64,000 nucleotides of DNA from the NCBI RefSeq assembly GCF_024972775.1, contig NZ_CP092282.1, positions 4,431,525-4,495,524 on the forward strand, read 5' to 3'. Both the position numbers and the translations under genes were made by a program. The notes under the pieces were generated by a model. That model saw only the letters and a program-made list of their open reading frames with translations, was not told where the DNA came from and did not search any database. Positions 1 to 9,087 of this stretch are shown here, in pieces (positions within the stretch are counted from its first letter, which is position 1; each line of letters starts with the position of its first letter). This DNA is from Dehalobacter sp. DCM (GTDB lineage Bacteria > Bacillota > Desulfitobacteriia > Desulfitobacteriales > Syntrophobotulaceae).

Positions 1-678
1 ATACTTTTGAAGCGCGACCTCCAACTGTTTCAAGCCACCCCGGACCGAAGTCGCTGACTGTTGAGAACTGTCCGCTTGTTCGCTCTTTTGACTCTGTTCC
101 CCTTCATCGCCCTGGGCTGACGTCTGCGTTGTTTTGCCAATACCCATCCTCTGCAGAATACCAGGTTGTTTATCCACCCACGCCAGATTTTCGGCATTGA
201 ACTGATTGTAGATTTGTTGAACAGCGCGATTAATCTCGATGACACGCTCATGCATATCATTAAACGTTTTTTGTTCTTCTGCGCTCATTTCTCCGGCACC
301 GGCTGCTCTCCGGGTCATTTCTTTGCTGAAGTCGCTGATTTGGTTAATAAAGGTGCCTATATAACTAATCCCTACCTCATCTGCCGGGAGCTGACCCAGA
401 CGACTTACAGCAGTTTCGCTTCCCTTCCAGGATTCCCCAAGGTACAGCACTTTTTGGGCTGTGCTGCCCGCTACTTTTGCCTTAGACATACTTGTTTCTA
501 GTTCATTCAAAGATGTTGTCAAGTCGGTAAAGGCTCTCGAATATTGGTTTTGGGCTTCTGTTTTATACTCATTGATCGTCCGAAATTCATAATATCCCCA
601 CCCAAGTGAAAGCACCAAGGCTAGGCCTAATGTCACTGCCAGCCAAGAAAGGATTCTTTTCTTTGTATCCTCATGCAT
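1..678 (-). CDS. ypeB: Germination protein YpeB, N-terminal part (cut by window edge)
   Basis: An open frame from the ATG at 678 runs without a stop to base 1, giving 226 codons; the 3' end lies outside the window. The product starts MHEDTKKRIL and has one N-terminal membrane segment (about residues 10-28). A helical, Gln/Glu-rich region follows, including NQYSRAFTDLTTSLNELETS. An AGGGGG ribosome site precedes the start, which lies only 12 bp after the sleB stop. In spore formers YpeB is encoded directly after SleB and is needed for SleB localisation or stability in the spore. The call rests on that order, the single membrane anchor and the recognisable N-terminal sequence. Confidence 0.87.
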   Translation of the reverse strand, partial: MHEDTKKRILSWLAVTLGLALVLSLGWGYYEFRTINEYKTEAQNQYSRAFTDLTTSLNELETSMSKAKVAGSTAQKVLYLGESWKGSETAVSRLGQLPADEVGISYIGTFINQISDFSKEMTRRAAGAGEMSAEEQKTFNDMHERVIEINRAVQQIYNQFNAENLAWVDKQPGILQRMGIGKTTQTSAQGDEGEQSQKSEQADSSQQSATSVRGGLKQLEVALQKY

Positions 679-689
679 GCGTTATCCCC

Positions 690-1397
690 CTAACGAGTGA
701 ATATATGGCTACCGATTTTTTTGATTTGCGGTCTGGACCAAATAAACTTATTTGACGTCTTAGCCGGGTTAAAGTAATAGATTGCTCCTCCCGTCGGATC
801 CCAGCCGCTCATGGCTTCTCTGGCCGCCTTAACAGCTGTTTCATCCGGTGCTAGATTGATCTGACCGTCATCGACTGCAGAGAAAGCTTTCGGCTGATAA
901 ACAACACCGGCAATGGTATTCGGAAACTTGGAACTCTTGACCCGATTCATAACACAGGCACCGATGGCAACTTGTCCGATATAGGGCTCACCTCGGCCTT
1001 CAGAGTGAATACATCGTGCCAAGAGCTGAACATCCGAACTTTTGTAACCAACTTTTTTACCGGAAGCAGTGGTACTCTCACCGGTCAGTCTTTTTAATTC
1101 TTTTATGGTTCTCTGTCCAGCAATACCGTCTGCTTTTAGCCCATGTTCTCGCTGAAACCGTTTGATAGCGGCCTGTGTCGTTTTACCGTAAATACCGTCA
1201 ACTTTTCCGACTTGATAACCGATTTGCGTTAATTTTTTTTGTAAATCCCGCACCTCTGACCCCCTCGATCCCTTAGAAAGGGCTCGGTCACCAAGCGCTG
1301 CTTGACTGGCCACGGAAAATAATAAACATAGAATTAGGCTCACTGAAATAATCAATGCAATTCTTTTGCTTCGTCTTGCATCGGGATCGTATAACAT
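690..1397 (-). CDS. sleB: Spore cortex-lytic enzyme SleB
   Basis: 235 aa. A signal peptide or membrane segment (about residues 12-34) is followed by a peptidoglycan-binding domain (about 42-105, GSRGSEVRDLQKKLTQIGY with GIYGKTTQAAIKRFQ). The C-terminal hydrolase_2 (SleB/CwlJ) domain begins at LLARCIHSEGRGEPYIGQVA, where the Glu of SEGRGE is the family's catalytic acid. The enzyme degrades muramic-lactam-containing cortex during germination. A GAGGTGAAAGT ribosome site supports the ATG. It forms a two-gene operon with ypeB downstream and is probably expressed in the forespore, although no clear sigma-G box was found. Confidence 0.95.
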   Translation of the reverse strand: MLYDPDARRSKRIALIISVSLILCLLFSVASQAALGDRALSKGSRGSEVRDLQKKLTQIGYQVGKVDGIYGKTTQAAIKRFQREHGLKADGIAGQRTIKELKRLTGESTTASGKKVGYKSSDVQLLARCIHSEGRGEPYIGQVAIGACVMNRVKSSKFPNTIAGVVYQPKAFSAVDDGQINLAPDETAVKAAREAMSGWDPTGGAIYYFNPAKTSNKFIWSRPQIKKIGSHIFTR

Positions 1398-1552
1398 ACT
1401 TTCACCTCACTGTGTATTTTGTCTGCCATCATGAGTCACTCTCTCAGGAATGGTACTGTTTTTTCTTATTTTGGCTTGTATATCCTATGTTTATCCTAAA
1501 TAAAAGCAAGATCGTATTCGCCAAATTATTACAACCCAAAAAATGCCAAAGT

Positions 1553-1590
1553 AAAAGGAGGCTGTCTTAATTAATCAAGTACAGCCTCCT
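1553..1590 (-). terminator. Rho-independent terminator after the aminotransferase gene
   Basis: Perfect 10-bp inverted repeat AGGAGGCTGT (1556-1565) / ACAGCCTCCT (1581-1590). Read on the minus strand it is followed by TTTTAC. It lies about 95 bp past the stop of the aminotransferase gene. The rest of 1398-1685 holds no gene that I can support. Confidence 0.7.
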
Positions 1591-1685
1591 GTAAATGCTT
1601 CAGCGATTAAATCATCGGCCCCAAGGGGAACGCCATAATAATTTACTAGCACAGAGTATTCTAATTAAAACCCGTATTTTGCTGC

Positions 1686-2855
1686 TTACTTGGTGTTGGC
1701 AGCAAATACGTCATGAAAGACATTACAGGCTTTCGCACCGTCAACCGTGAAGCCCATTTCCGTCAGCGTTTCAGCAATGATCTGCAGCGCTTTACAAAAA
1801 ATATCGTTGGTTGTATTGCCCATGTGTCCTAGTCTGAAGCCTTTTCCGGCAAGTGCGGCCAGTAATCCGGCAACGATAAGACCTTTTTTCGCCAAGGTCG
1901 ATCTGAATTCCACATCATTGATCCCTTCAGGATAGAGGATGCAGCTCAGTGTTGGAGCCGCTACATCTTCTGCCGCGAAAATCTCCATACCCATGGATCG
2001 GATAGCAGCGCGGATACCCTTACCAATAGCGATATGTCGACGATAACGCGCAGCTGTCCCTTCTGTTGCAATGATTTTCATGGCTTCGGCATAGCCATAA
2101 ATCATATTAATGGGATGAGTCGCGAAATATTTCTGGGGCTCCTTCATAATAGGACTCCAGTTGTTAATATCCATATAATAGCTATTGCAGACATCCATTG
2201 CTTCTCTTGCAGCCAGGGCTTTCGGGCTCAATACCACAATTGCCAATCCCGGAGGTACACCGATGGCTTTCTGGGATGCCGTCAAGACAACATCGATTTT
2301 ATAATCCGGAGCACCGTATTCTTTCCCCATGTCTTCTTCCAAACCGGCGGAAGCACAGACTCCGTCTAAAATAAACAAGGCGCCATACTTTTTGACAGCA
2401 GGTACTACTTTATCCAAATTTGCTGCAACACCAGTAGACGTATCCGCATGCGTCACTGTAACAGCCTTAAAGCCTCCCTGCTGAAGTTTTTCTTCAATCT
2501 GGGCGGGTTCAATTTGTTTACCCCACTCTGCCGTAAGTACTTCAGCCTCGATCCCCAGTGCTTTGGCAACACCAATGAACCTGTCACCAAAATATCCGTG
2601 GCTCACGATCAATAATTTCTCGCCGCGAGCAACGGTGTTGGCTAATGCCATTTCCATTGCTAATGTTCCTGAACCGGCTATGACAAACACTTCACCGTCA
2701 GTATTAAACATTTTCTTCGTCTGCGCGAGAGCTTCACTGAATATCCCGGCAAAACGCATATCGGTATGGGACATCGTTTCACGGGCAAGGGCTTCATAAA
2801 TCTCATCGACAACGGGTGTAGGTCCTGGGATAAGTAACATTTCTTTATTAGGCAT
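1686..2855 (-). CDS. Class V aminotransferase (alanine-glyoxylate / serine-pyruvate type)
   Basis: 389 aa from the ATG at 2855, chosen because AAGGAGGATAGCCCC stands directly before it; an upstream in-frame ATG would place this ribosome site inside the coding region. The N-terminus MLLIPGPTPV, the GSGTLAMEMAL phosphate-binding region, DGVCASAGLE and the PLP lysine in LTASQKAIG are typical of fold-type I class V enzymes. These use alanine or serine with glyoxylate or pyruvate. The exact substrate pair is not decidable, and a phosphonate (AEP) transaminase is a less likely alternative. It appears to be a single-gene unit with its own terminator. Confidence 0.85.
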   Translation of the reverse strand: MPNKEMLLIPGPTPVVDEIYEALARETMSHTDMRFAGIFSEALAQTKKMFNTDGEVFVIAGSGTLAMEMALANTVARGEKLLIVSHGYFGDRFIGVAKALGIEAEVLTAEWGKQIEPAQIEEKLQQGGFKAVTVTHADTSTGVAANLDKVVPAVKKYGALFILDGVCASAGLEEDMGKEYGAPDYKIDVVLTASQKAIGVPPGLAIVVLSPKALAAREAMDVCNSYYMDINNWSPIMKEPQKYFATHPINMIYGYAEAMKIIATEGTAARYRRHIAIGKGIRAAIRSMGMEIFAAEDVAAPTLSCILYPEGINDVEFRSTLAKKGLIVAGLLAALAGKGFRLGHMGNTTNDIFCKALQIIAETLTEMGFTVDGAKACNVFHDVFAANTK

Positions 2856-2958
2856 TGGGGCTATCCTCCTTGAATATAAAAACATTAAATAATAATTTTC
2901 ACCATCATCGAATTATATCATTAATTTGGTTTTTCGGATATTTTTAGCCAAACATTTT

Positions 2959-4350
2959 TTAAAATTCAGCCGATTTTACAGTGCGCGGAAATGGAATCAC
3001 ATCACGAATATTAGCAATTCCACTCAAATACATTATCAAGCGTTCAAAACCAAGACCAAAGCCGGCATGACGGACACCGCCATACTTTCTTAATTCGAGA
3101 TACCATCCATAATTTTCACTATTCATTCCCAGCTCGACGATCCGTCTGACTAGGAGGTCATGACGCTCTTCCCTTTGGCTGCCGCCAATGATCTCGCCGA
3201 CACCGGGAACCAAAAGGTCCATAGCGGCTACTGTTTTCTGGTCATCATTCTGCCGCATATAAAACGCTTTGATATCCCTGGGATAATCCGTAATAAATAC
3301 AGGCTTACCGAATACCTTCTCGGTAAGGAAGCGTTCATGTTCGGTTTGCAAATCCAGACCCCAATCAACCGGATATGCAAATTCAATATCCGCTTTCTTC
3401 AATATATCCACCGCAGCGGTATACGTCAGCTCCCCGAATTCCGACTCTAGGACATTATTTAAGCGATCCAAAAGCGTATTGTCGATAAATTTTTGAAAAA
3501 ATGCCATCTCATCCGGACAATGTTCCAAGGCATACCGAATGAGATATTTGATCATCTCTTCAGCTAGAGCCTGCACATCCGAAAGGTCTGCAAAGGCAAT
3601 TTCCGGCTCAATCATCCAAAATTCAGCCGCATGCCTGGCTGTATTGGAATTCTCTGCCCGGAATGTCGGGCCGAATGTGTACACATCTTTAAAAGCTAAA
3701 CAGTAACTCTCAGCATTCAACTGTCCGCTTACTGTCAGGTTCGTTTCCCGTCCAAAAAAATCTTCCCGAAAATCGACTGCCCCTTGCTCGTTAATTGGCA
3801 GTTTATCCAGTTTAAGCGTTGAAACCCGAAACATTTCCCCCGCGCCCTCAGCGTCACTGCCGGTAATAATTGGCGTATGAACGTAGACAAAGCCCTTGTC
3901 CTGAAAGAATTGGTGCACAGCATAGGAAATAACCGAACGCAGGCGAAAAACAGCGGAGAACGTATTGGTCCGCGGGCGGAGGTGTGCAATTGACCGCAGA
4001 AATTCCATACTATGTCGCTTCTTTTGCAATGGGTAGTCCGATGGACAGGCGTTTTCGATCGTGACCTTTTCTGCTTTAATTTCAATCGCTTGATTGGCTC
4101 CCGGCGATGCTGTAATCCTGCCCTTAATAAGCAAGGCGGAACCAACGCCAAGTTTACTGACATCAGAGAAATTAGCTAACGTATTATCATAAACGATTTG
4201 CAGATTACGAAAAAAACTGCCGTCATTGAATTCAATGAAACCAAATTCTTTGGATGATCGCACCGTCCGGATCCAACCATTGATTTGAATATCCTGTCCG
4301 ATGAGTGATTCCCCTGAACCCATAATATCTTTAACCGTTAATTTTCTCAT
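2959..4350 (-). CDS. asnS: Asparaginyl-tRNA synthetase
   Basis: 463 aa, normal for AsnRS. The N-terminal OB-fold anticodon-binding domain (about 1-110: [20 protein letters not shown]) precedes a class II catalytic core with motif 2 around [21 protein letters not shown] and motif 3 [15 protein letters not shown]. It ends in [16 protein letters not shown], the AsnRS rather than AspRS signature. GAGAGGTCATT precedes the ATG. It lies 18 bp after the DUF2225 gene and is probably co-transcribed with it. Confidence 0.97.
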   Translation of the reverse strand: MRKLTVKDIMGSGESLIGQDIQINGWIRTVRSSKEFGFIEFNDGSFFRNLQIVYDNTLANFSDVSKLGVGSALLIKGRITASPGANQAIEIKAEKVTIENACPSDYPLQKKRHSMEFLRSIAHLRPRTNTFSAVFRLRSVISYAVHQFFQDKGFVYVHTPIITGSDAEGAGEMFRVSTLKLDKLPINEQGAVDFREDFFGRETNLTVSGQLNAESYCLAFKDVYTFGPTFRAENSNTARHAAEFWMIEPEIAFADLSDVQALAEEMIKYLIRYALEHCPDEMAFFQKFIDNTLLDRLNNVLESEFGELTYTAAVDILKKADIEFAYPVDWGLDLQTEHERFLTEKVFGKPVFITDYPRDIKAFYMRQNDDQKTVAAMDLLVPGVGEIIGGSQREERHDLLVRRIVELGMNSENYGWYLELRKYGGVRHAGFGLGFERLIMYLSGIANIRDVIPFPRTVKSAEF

Positions 4351-4368
4351 AATGACCTCTCAAAAGGC

Positions 4369-5088
4369 TTATTTATTTTGTTCGCGATAATTCTCCACTG
4401 CTTCCGCCCACTGTCTTCGGGCCATATTGACATACTTAACATACCGGCTTCTATCCGGATGGTCGCATACTGTAGAAAAATACTTTAAGGCTTCGTTATA
4501 CTTACCCAGCCGGCGATCCAGCTCGCCGATACAGTATAAAATCAGGATTTCCGGCATCACCTCCGGATTAAAATCGGTATAGATATAGGACTTCTCATAT
4601 TCTTCACAGGCCAGATTCAAAAAACGCATTTCTTCTTCCATATTCCCCATGCCGCGGTAAATCCACGCCAAGCGGTGACAGAGTCTTGCCAGAACAAAAT
4701 GTTTTTCGTTGATAAGCTGTGCAAAATAAATAGCCAGCTTGAATGTTCGAACAGCCAAATTATGATCGCGCGGTTCGCAGTAATTAATGCTACGGTCCAT
4801 TTTATCAGCCATTTTTTCTTGCGTTCTATCTCTGAAAACTTGCGGCATACTTTTACCGAAGTCATCCGAAAAAGTAAAACCGCAGCGTGGACAAACCGTT
4901 ACATAATAGAATAATGGATTCGGTTTATTCATGTCAAAAATCTGGCCAAAATCACTGTCCACCCGGTGTGGTTTAATAAACCGCGAACGAACTTTTTTGC
5001 TTGTAAACACCTCTTCGCATAGAATGCATTGAATCTTTGCATCATAGAGCGGATCCATATTTTCAAGCTTATCATTCGAATTTACCAT
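4369..5088 (-). CDS. DUF2225 family Cys-rich, helical-repeat protein
   Basis: 239 aa. Near the N-terminus are two CxxC pairs (CILC and CPRCGFTF) that probably bind zinc. The rest is alpha-helical and TPR-like (LARLCHRLAWIYRGMGNMEEEMRFLNLACEEYE; CIGELDRRLGKYNEALKYFSTV). DUF2225 proteins are common in Firmicutes but have no established function. GGAAAAATAACG precedes the ATG. The tight spacing to asnS suggests a shared transcript. Confidence 0.85.
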   Translation of the reverse strand: MVNSNDKLENMDPLYDAKIQCILCEEVFTSKKVRSRFIKPHRVDSDFGQIFDMNKPNPLFYYVTVCPRCGFTFSDDFGKSMPQVFRDRTQEKMADKMDRSINYCEPRDHNLAVRTFKLAIYFAQLINEKHFVLARLCHRLAWIYRGMGNMEEEMRFLNLACEEYEKSYIYTDFNPEVMPEILILYCIGELDRRLGKYNEALKYFSTVCDHPDRSRYVKYVNMARRQWAEAVENYREQNK

Positions 5089-5158
5089 CGTTATTTTTCC
5101 TTCTCACTGTTTGATAATCTGCATATTAATTCTATTTTAACCATTTTTTAAAATTATG

Positions 5159-6313
5159 CTATATCTCGTCAGTATTTTGTTTTTTAGGAGGCCTCGGCCC
5201 AAAAAATTGATAGTAATGACATTGTATCCTTCCATTGTATAACTTTCGGCTTTTGTCCCATTTTTTCATAATAAATATTTCCGGTTTTGGCAGTGCCGTC
5301 AGCAGGTGCAAGGACCAATCCGTAAGTTCGGAGAATACATCGCCGAGTTCCCTATATAATACCTCCGCTTCGGCAGTATTCCCCAATCGTTCCCCGTAAG
5401 GCGGATTCGTGATCAAATAGCCATAATGAAAACGGGAACGTACTTCTTTAACTGGCAATTTTTGAAAATATATTTTTCCTTCTAAACCGGCTTCACGCGT
5501 ATGCTCCCTTGCCAGCCTTAATGCCTTAGGATCAATATCTGATCCGTAAATCATCAGGGGCAGATCCCTTTGCCAAAGATCTTCGGCTTCTTTTCTGGCT
5601 TTAGTCCAATATTTTTCGTCAATATTCGGCCATTGTTCAGCCGCAAAGGTCCTAGTCAATCCCGGCGCCCGATTTTGTCCAATATAGGCAGCTTCGATTG
5701 GGATAGTCCCAGTGCCACAGAAAGGATCTATAAGTACCCGATCCGGTTTCCAATAACTTAGATAAACCATCCCCGCAGCGAGTGTTTCCTTTAAAGGAGC
5801 TTCACCGGCTAGCGCCCTATAGCCCCGTTTATTGAGACCTTTGCCGGTGGTGTCGATCGTTAATGTCACTCTATTCTTCAGGATCGATACCTGGACGGCG
5901 TAGCGCGGCCCCGTTTCTTCAAACCAACTTATGCCGTATGTATCCTTCAGTTTCTCTACAATGGCCTTTTTAACAATAGCCTGACAATCCGATACACTAA
6001 ATAACTGGGACTTCACGGATTTGCCCGTCACCGGGAATTCTGCATCCACCGGGAGCCATTCCTCCCAAGGCAGTGCTTTGGTTTGCTGGAAAAGTTCCTC
6101 AAAGGTTCGGGCCTCAAATTCACCTACTTTGATACCGATACGATCTGCACAGCGCAGCCAGAGATTCGCCCTGCATATCCCCTCTTCATTTGCGGTAAAG
6201 ATTACCTTACCATTTTGAACCTCCATATTTTCATAGCCTAGTTTCCGTAATTCATCTGCGACGATGGATTCTAAACCGAACGCAGTCGCAGCAATCAGTT
6301 CTATCCGTGCCAT
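5159..6313 (-). CDS. THUMP-domain RNA N2-guanine methyltransferase (RlmL/YpsC family)
   Basis: 384 aa. The N-terminal ferredoxin-like/THUMP part (about 1-155) carries out RNA binding. The C-terminal Rossmann methyltransferase shows DPFCGTGTIPIEAA (SAM loop), YGSDIDPKALRLA and the catalytic NPPYGERLG motif of UPF0020 enzymes. Family members methylate guanine N2 in rRNA or tRNA; Bacillus YpsC is the nearest named relative. GTAGGAGTGATT precedes the ATG. It is transcribed from its own promoter just upstream. Confidence 0.9.
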   Translation of the reverse strand: MARIELIAATAFGLESIVADELRKLGYENMEVQNGKVIFTANEEGICRANLWLRCADRIGIKVGEFEARTFEELFQQTKALPWEEWLPVDAEFPVTGKSVKSQLFSVSDCQAIVKKAIVEKLKDTYGISWFEETGPRYAVQVSILKNRVTLTIDTTGKGLNKRGYRALAGEAPLKETLAAGMVYLSYWKPDRVLIDPFCGTGTIPIEAAYIGQNRAPGLTRTFAAEQWPNIDEKYWTKARKEAEDLWQRDLPLMIYGSDIDPKALRLAREHTREAGLEGKIYFQKLPVKEVRSRFHYGYLITNPPYGERLGNTAEAEVLYRELGDVFSELTDWSLHLLTALPKPEIFIMKKWDKSRKLYNGRIQCHYYQFFGPRPPKKQNTDEI

Positions 6314-6336
6314 TCATAATCACTCCTACTGTTTTG

Positions 6337-6365
6337 ATTGTCTTGGCGTTGCCATGCTATGTCAA
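6337..6365 (-). promoter_or_regulatory. Sigma-A-type promoter of the THUMP methyltransferase gene
   Basis: On the minus strand, TTGACA (6360-6365) is separated by exactly 17 bp from GACAAT (6337-6342), leaving room for a short leader before the AGGAG ribosome site. The -35 is perfect and the -10 matches 4 of 6 positions. Confidence 0.5.
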
Positions 6366-6671
6366 AATAGCTATTTTAACGCTTCACTATGCTTTATGGT
6401 CTTTTTATGTTATCTCATTGTTGTATAGCCATGGATACTCTTATATATTCCTGTGTATTTTTTTACCTTTTTTTCAACTATAATCTTGTTTATTTTCCTA
6501 ACCAAAATAATTAACAAATTCCAAAGTCCTTGATAATTTTAGCTTTTTTAATAACTGTCATTAAAATATTTTTTTTATTCTTTGACAGACATCAACATTT
6601 TTCTTCCTTAGAGTATTGTATACTTATTAAGGTTACAAAATAAGAAAATATTTTTTAAGGAGGAAAGACAG
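6366..6671. other. AT-rich divergent intergenic region
   Basis: About 300 bp without a credible reading frame, separating the leftward methyltransferase gene from the rightward receiver gene. It contains long T tracts and a TATACT around 6630 that may be part of the receiver-gene promoter, but I could not pair it with a convincing -35. No riboswitch fold was recognised. Confidence 0.5.
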
Positions 6672-7073
6672 TTGAAACCTGTTGTCATGGTTGTCGATGA
6701 CGACCCAGGGGTAGCCAATCTTCTTTGTACGCTGCTAATAAGCCATGGTTACATTCCCGTTACCGCGTCAAACGGATATGACGCGATTAATCTTCTATCA
6801 AGCAGTCCGAACCTAAAACCCGACATGATTATTACAGATTATTCGATGCCTGTACTTAATGGACGCGAATTTATTGAGAAAATATCCTCATTAAGCGAAA
6901 CGAAAGACATTCCCGTGGTTATGATGAGCGGATCTCGAATTGAAGAAAAGGATCTACCCGAGACAGCCAACTACAAAGGCCTTGTAACAAAACCGTTTAA
7001 AATTAATACGCTGTTAGAAGTGATCAGGCGTTTTACGATAGAACGGAACGATTCGCCGGTTGTTTTAGCGTAA
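6672..7073 (+). CDS. Stand-alone response-regulator receiver protein
   Basis: 133 aa consisting of a single CheY-like receiver domain. It has the acidic pocket DDD (residues 9-11), phospho-acceptor Asp in IITDYSMPVLNG, Ser in MMSGS and the conserved Lys in TKPFKI. There is no output domain, so it probably acts through protein contacts (CheY- or Spo0F-like). It begins at TTG, supported by AAGGAGGAAAGACAG directly before it. No histidine kinase is adjacent, so its partner is unknown. Confidence 0.88.
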   Translation: MKPVVMVVDDDPGVANLLCTLLISHGYIPVTASNGYDAINLLSSSPNLKPDMIITDYSMPVLNGREFIEKISSLSETKDIPVVMMSGSRIEEKDLPETANYKGLVTKPFKINTLLEVIRRFTIERNDSPVVLA

Positions 7074-7113
7074 ATGAATAGGATGCTAAATTCATAATAA
7101 CCGTAATTCAATC

Positions 7114-7140
7114 AAAAGGCAAAGTATGCCTTTTTCTTTT
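7114..7140 (+). terminator. Terminator after the receiver gene
   Basis: Stem AAAAGGCA / TGCCTTTT (7114-7121 / 7127-7134) with a 5-nt loop, followed by a T-rich tail TCTTTTT. It ends the monocistronic receiver transcript. Confidence 0.8.
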
Positions 7141-7278
7141 TGCGCAAAATAAACAGACTCATTTTATGCCTTCAAGGTAAGAAGGGATGCACCCATTTTT
7201 TTTATATTGCTTCCCTATGTTATAATTTATTTTATCGTTCATTAATACGACATTAGCTTTTCTTTTAAAGGAGTATTC

Positions 7279-9087
7279 ATGATGAAGATTAATGGGGAAA
7301 CAGAGGGTATTCGCCACACGATCCTGGAAAAACTGAATAACTTCTATTCTTTGCGGATACCAAAGGACTGCCTCTGGACTGAAGAGCTCATAGTCGAACT
7401 TACAGCCATATCTGCAGAGATTAACCGTGAGATTGCACTGTATCTGGATCGTAACGGACGGATCATCGACGTTAGCATCGGCGATCACCAAACCGTGAAA
7501 CTCGCTGCTGTTCAGAGTAAACGCAGCCCCGGTCATCTCACAGGCATACGCTGTATTCATACTCATCCTAAAGGCGGTGGGATGCTTTCTTCTGTTGATA
7601 TCAGTTCCCTTGAGCTCTTATCTCTCGATATGATGATCGCAGTCGGTATACGGGAGAATCAGGCTACAGATATATTTGTGGGAATCCTTTCGCCCGAAGC
7701 CTCCGAAGGTGTCCGTATTTACGGACCATACACTGCTGCTAAAAATGACTTTGCATTTATGATCGAACATATGCGAGATACGGAAAAAATCCTGCGTACC
7801 CAACATACCGAACATACGGAACAAGAACGCGCCGTTTTGGTCGGCCTTCAAACACGATATACTCGGGATCTCTATGGTGTCAGTGAAGCGGAAGTTTCAT
7901 TAGCCGAACTGAAAGAGCTGGCTAAAACAGCCGGCGCCATCGTGGTCGGCTCTCTTATGCAAAAGAGAGAATCCCGTGATACTGCAACCATCATTGGTCA
8001 AGGAAAGCTGGAGGAACTTCGTCTTCTGGCCCAAACCACGAAAGCAGATATGGTTATCTTTGATGAAGAGCTCAGTGGCACCCAACAACGCACTCTTGAA
8101 GAAAAGCTTGGCCTTAAAGTTTTATCCCGCACGAGCTTGATCCTGGATATCTTTGCTCAACGCGCGCGCTCCAAAGAAGGTATCTTGCAAGTCGAATTAG
8201 CCCAATTGGAATATCAGCTTCCCCGTTTGACAGGTACCGGACTGCTACTTTCCCGGTTGGGGGGCGGCATTGGGACACGCGGACCGGGAGAAACCAAATT
8301 AGAAACAGACCGGCGCCATATACGATCCCGGATAATCCATTTAAAAGCCCAATTGACCGAAATACGAAAACAACGCGGCATCCTTCGCGAAAGCCGCCAA
8401 AAAAATAACCTGCCTGTTATCTCTCTCGTCGGCTATACAAATGCAGGTAAGTCCACGTTGCTTAATGCTTTATGCGGTACCGATGTCCTAGCCGAAGATA
8501 AGCTGTTTGCGACACTTGATCCGACAACAAGAAAGCTCCACTTGAATAACGGCATCACGGTGCTTATATCAGATACGGTGGGCTTTATCCGTAAACTGCC
8601 TCACCATCTACTTGATGCTTTCAAGTCTACATTGGAAGAAGTATTATTATCTGATCTCATCCTAATAGTAACCGATGCGTCTGATCCGCAGGCGGAAGAC
8701 CATATTCGTATCGTCGATGAGATCTTGACTGAACTGGGGGCCGGATTGAAGCCTGCTCTCATTATCTTGAATAAAAGCGACCGTATCACCAATGAAGACC
8801 CTATCAGTCTTTGGCGGGAGAAACGGCCTGTTGTCGAAATATCCGCTTTACAGAAATCCGGTCTCGAAGAACTTAAAGATACGATTGCGAATATGCTTAG
8901 CAGCGGCAGGATTCAGGTCAACCTTGAAGTACCCCTGTCTGAGGGGGCATTGATCGCCTGGCTGCATGCCAATAGTAAAATTCGCTCGCTTTCCTATACC
9001 GAAAACGCCGCCAATATCGAGGCCGAATTAGATTTGTCTTTCCGGGCTAAAGTCGAAAAATACCTTCTACAATCAGGCAGAGGATAA
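7279..9087 (+). CDS. hflX: GTPase HflX with N-terminal JAMM-motif extension
   Basis: 602 aa, about 180 longer than standard HflX (about 420). Residues from about 190 onward are canonical: HflX N-domain (GAIVVGSLMQKRESRDTATI, the GQGKLEEL loop), glycine-rich GGGIGTRGPGE, then the G domain with GYTNAGKST (G1), DTVGF (G3) and NKSD (G4). HflX is a ribosome-associated, ribosome-splitting GTPase. The extra N-terminal part contains H94-T-H96 followed by S104 and D107, an exact HxHx7Sx2D JAMM/MPN metal-site pattern, with E51 upstream as a possible general acid. AAAGGAG precedes the ATG. The 3' end overlaps menA by 41 bp. Confidence 0.93.
   Translation: MMKINGETEGIRHTILEKLNNFYSLRIPKDCLWTEELIVELTAISAEINREIALYLDRNGRIIDVSIGDHQTVKLAAVQSKRSPGHLTGIRCIHTHPKGGGMLSSVDISSLELLSLDMMIAVGIRENQATDIFVGILSPEASEGVRIYGPYTAAKNDFAFMIEHMRDTEKILRTQHTEHTEQERAVLVGLQTRYTRDLYGVSEAEVSLAELKELAKTAGAIVVGSLMQKRESRDTATIIGQGKLEELRLLAQTTKADMVIFDEELSGTQQRTLEEKLGLKVLSRTSLILDIFAQRARSKEGILQVELAQLEYQLPRLTGTGLLLSRLGGGIGTRGPGETKLETDRRHIRSRIIHLKAQLTEIRKQRGILRESRQKNNLPVISLVGYTNAGKSTLLNALCGTDVLAEDKLFATLDPTTRKLHLNNGITVLISDTVGFIRKLPHHLLDAFKSTLEEVLLSDLILIVTDASDPQAEDHIRIVDEILTELGAGLKPALIILNKSDRITNEDPISLWREKRPVVEISALQKSGLEELKDTIANMLSSGRIQVNLEVPLSEGALIAWLHANSKIRSLSYTENAANIEAELDLSFRAKVEKYLLQSGRG

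Noticed and set aside
166-501. A 111-aa plus-strand frame over the first 500 bases
   Set aside because: It is antisense to the continuous ypeB frame, has no ribosome site and no recognisable sequence.
2856-2958. A T-box or riboswitch ahead of the aminotransferase or asnS genes
   Set aside because: The spaces are too short (about 100 bp and 18 bp) and contain no T-box consensus.
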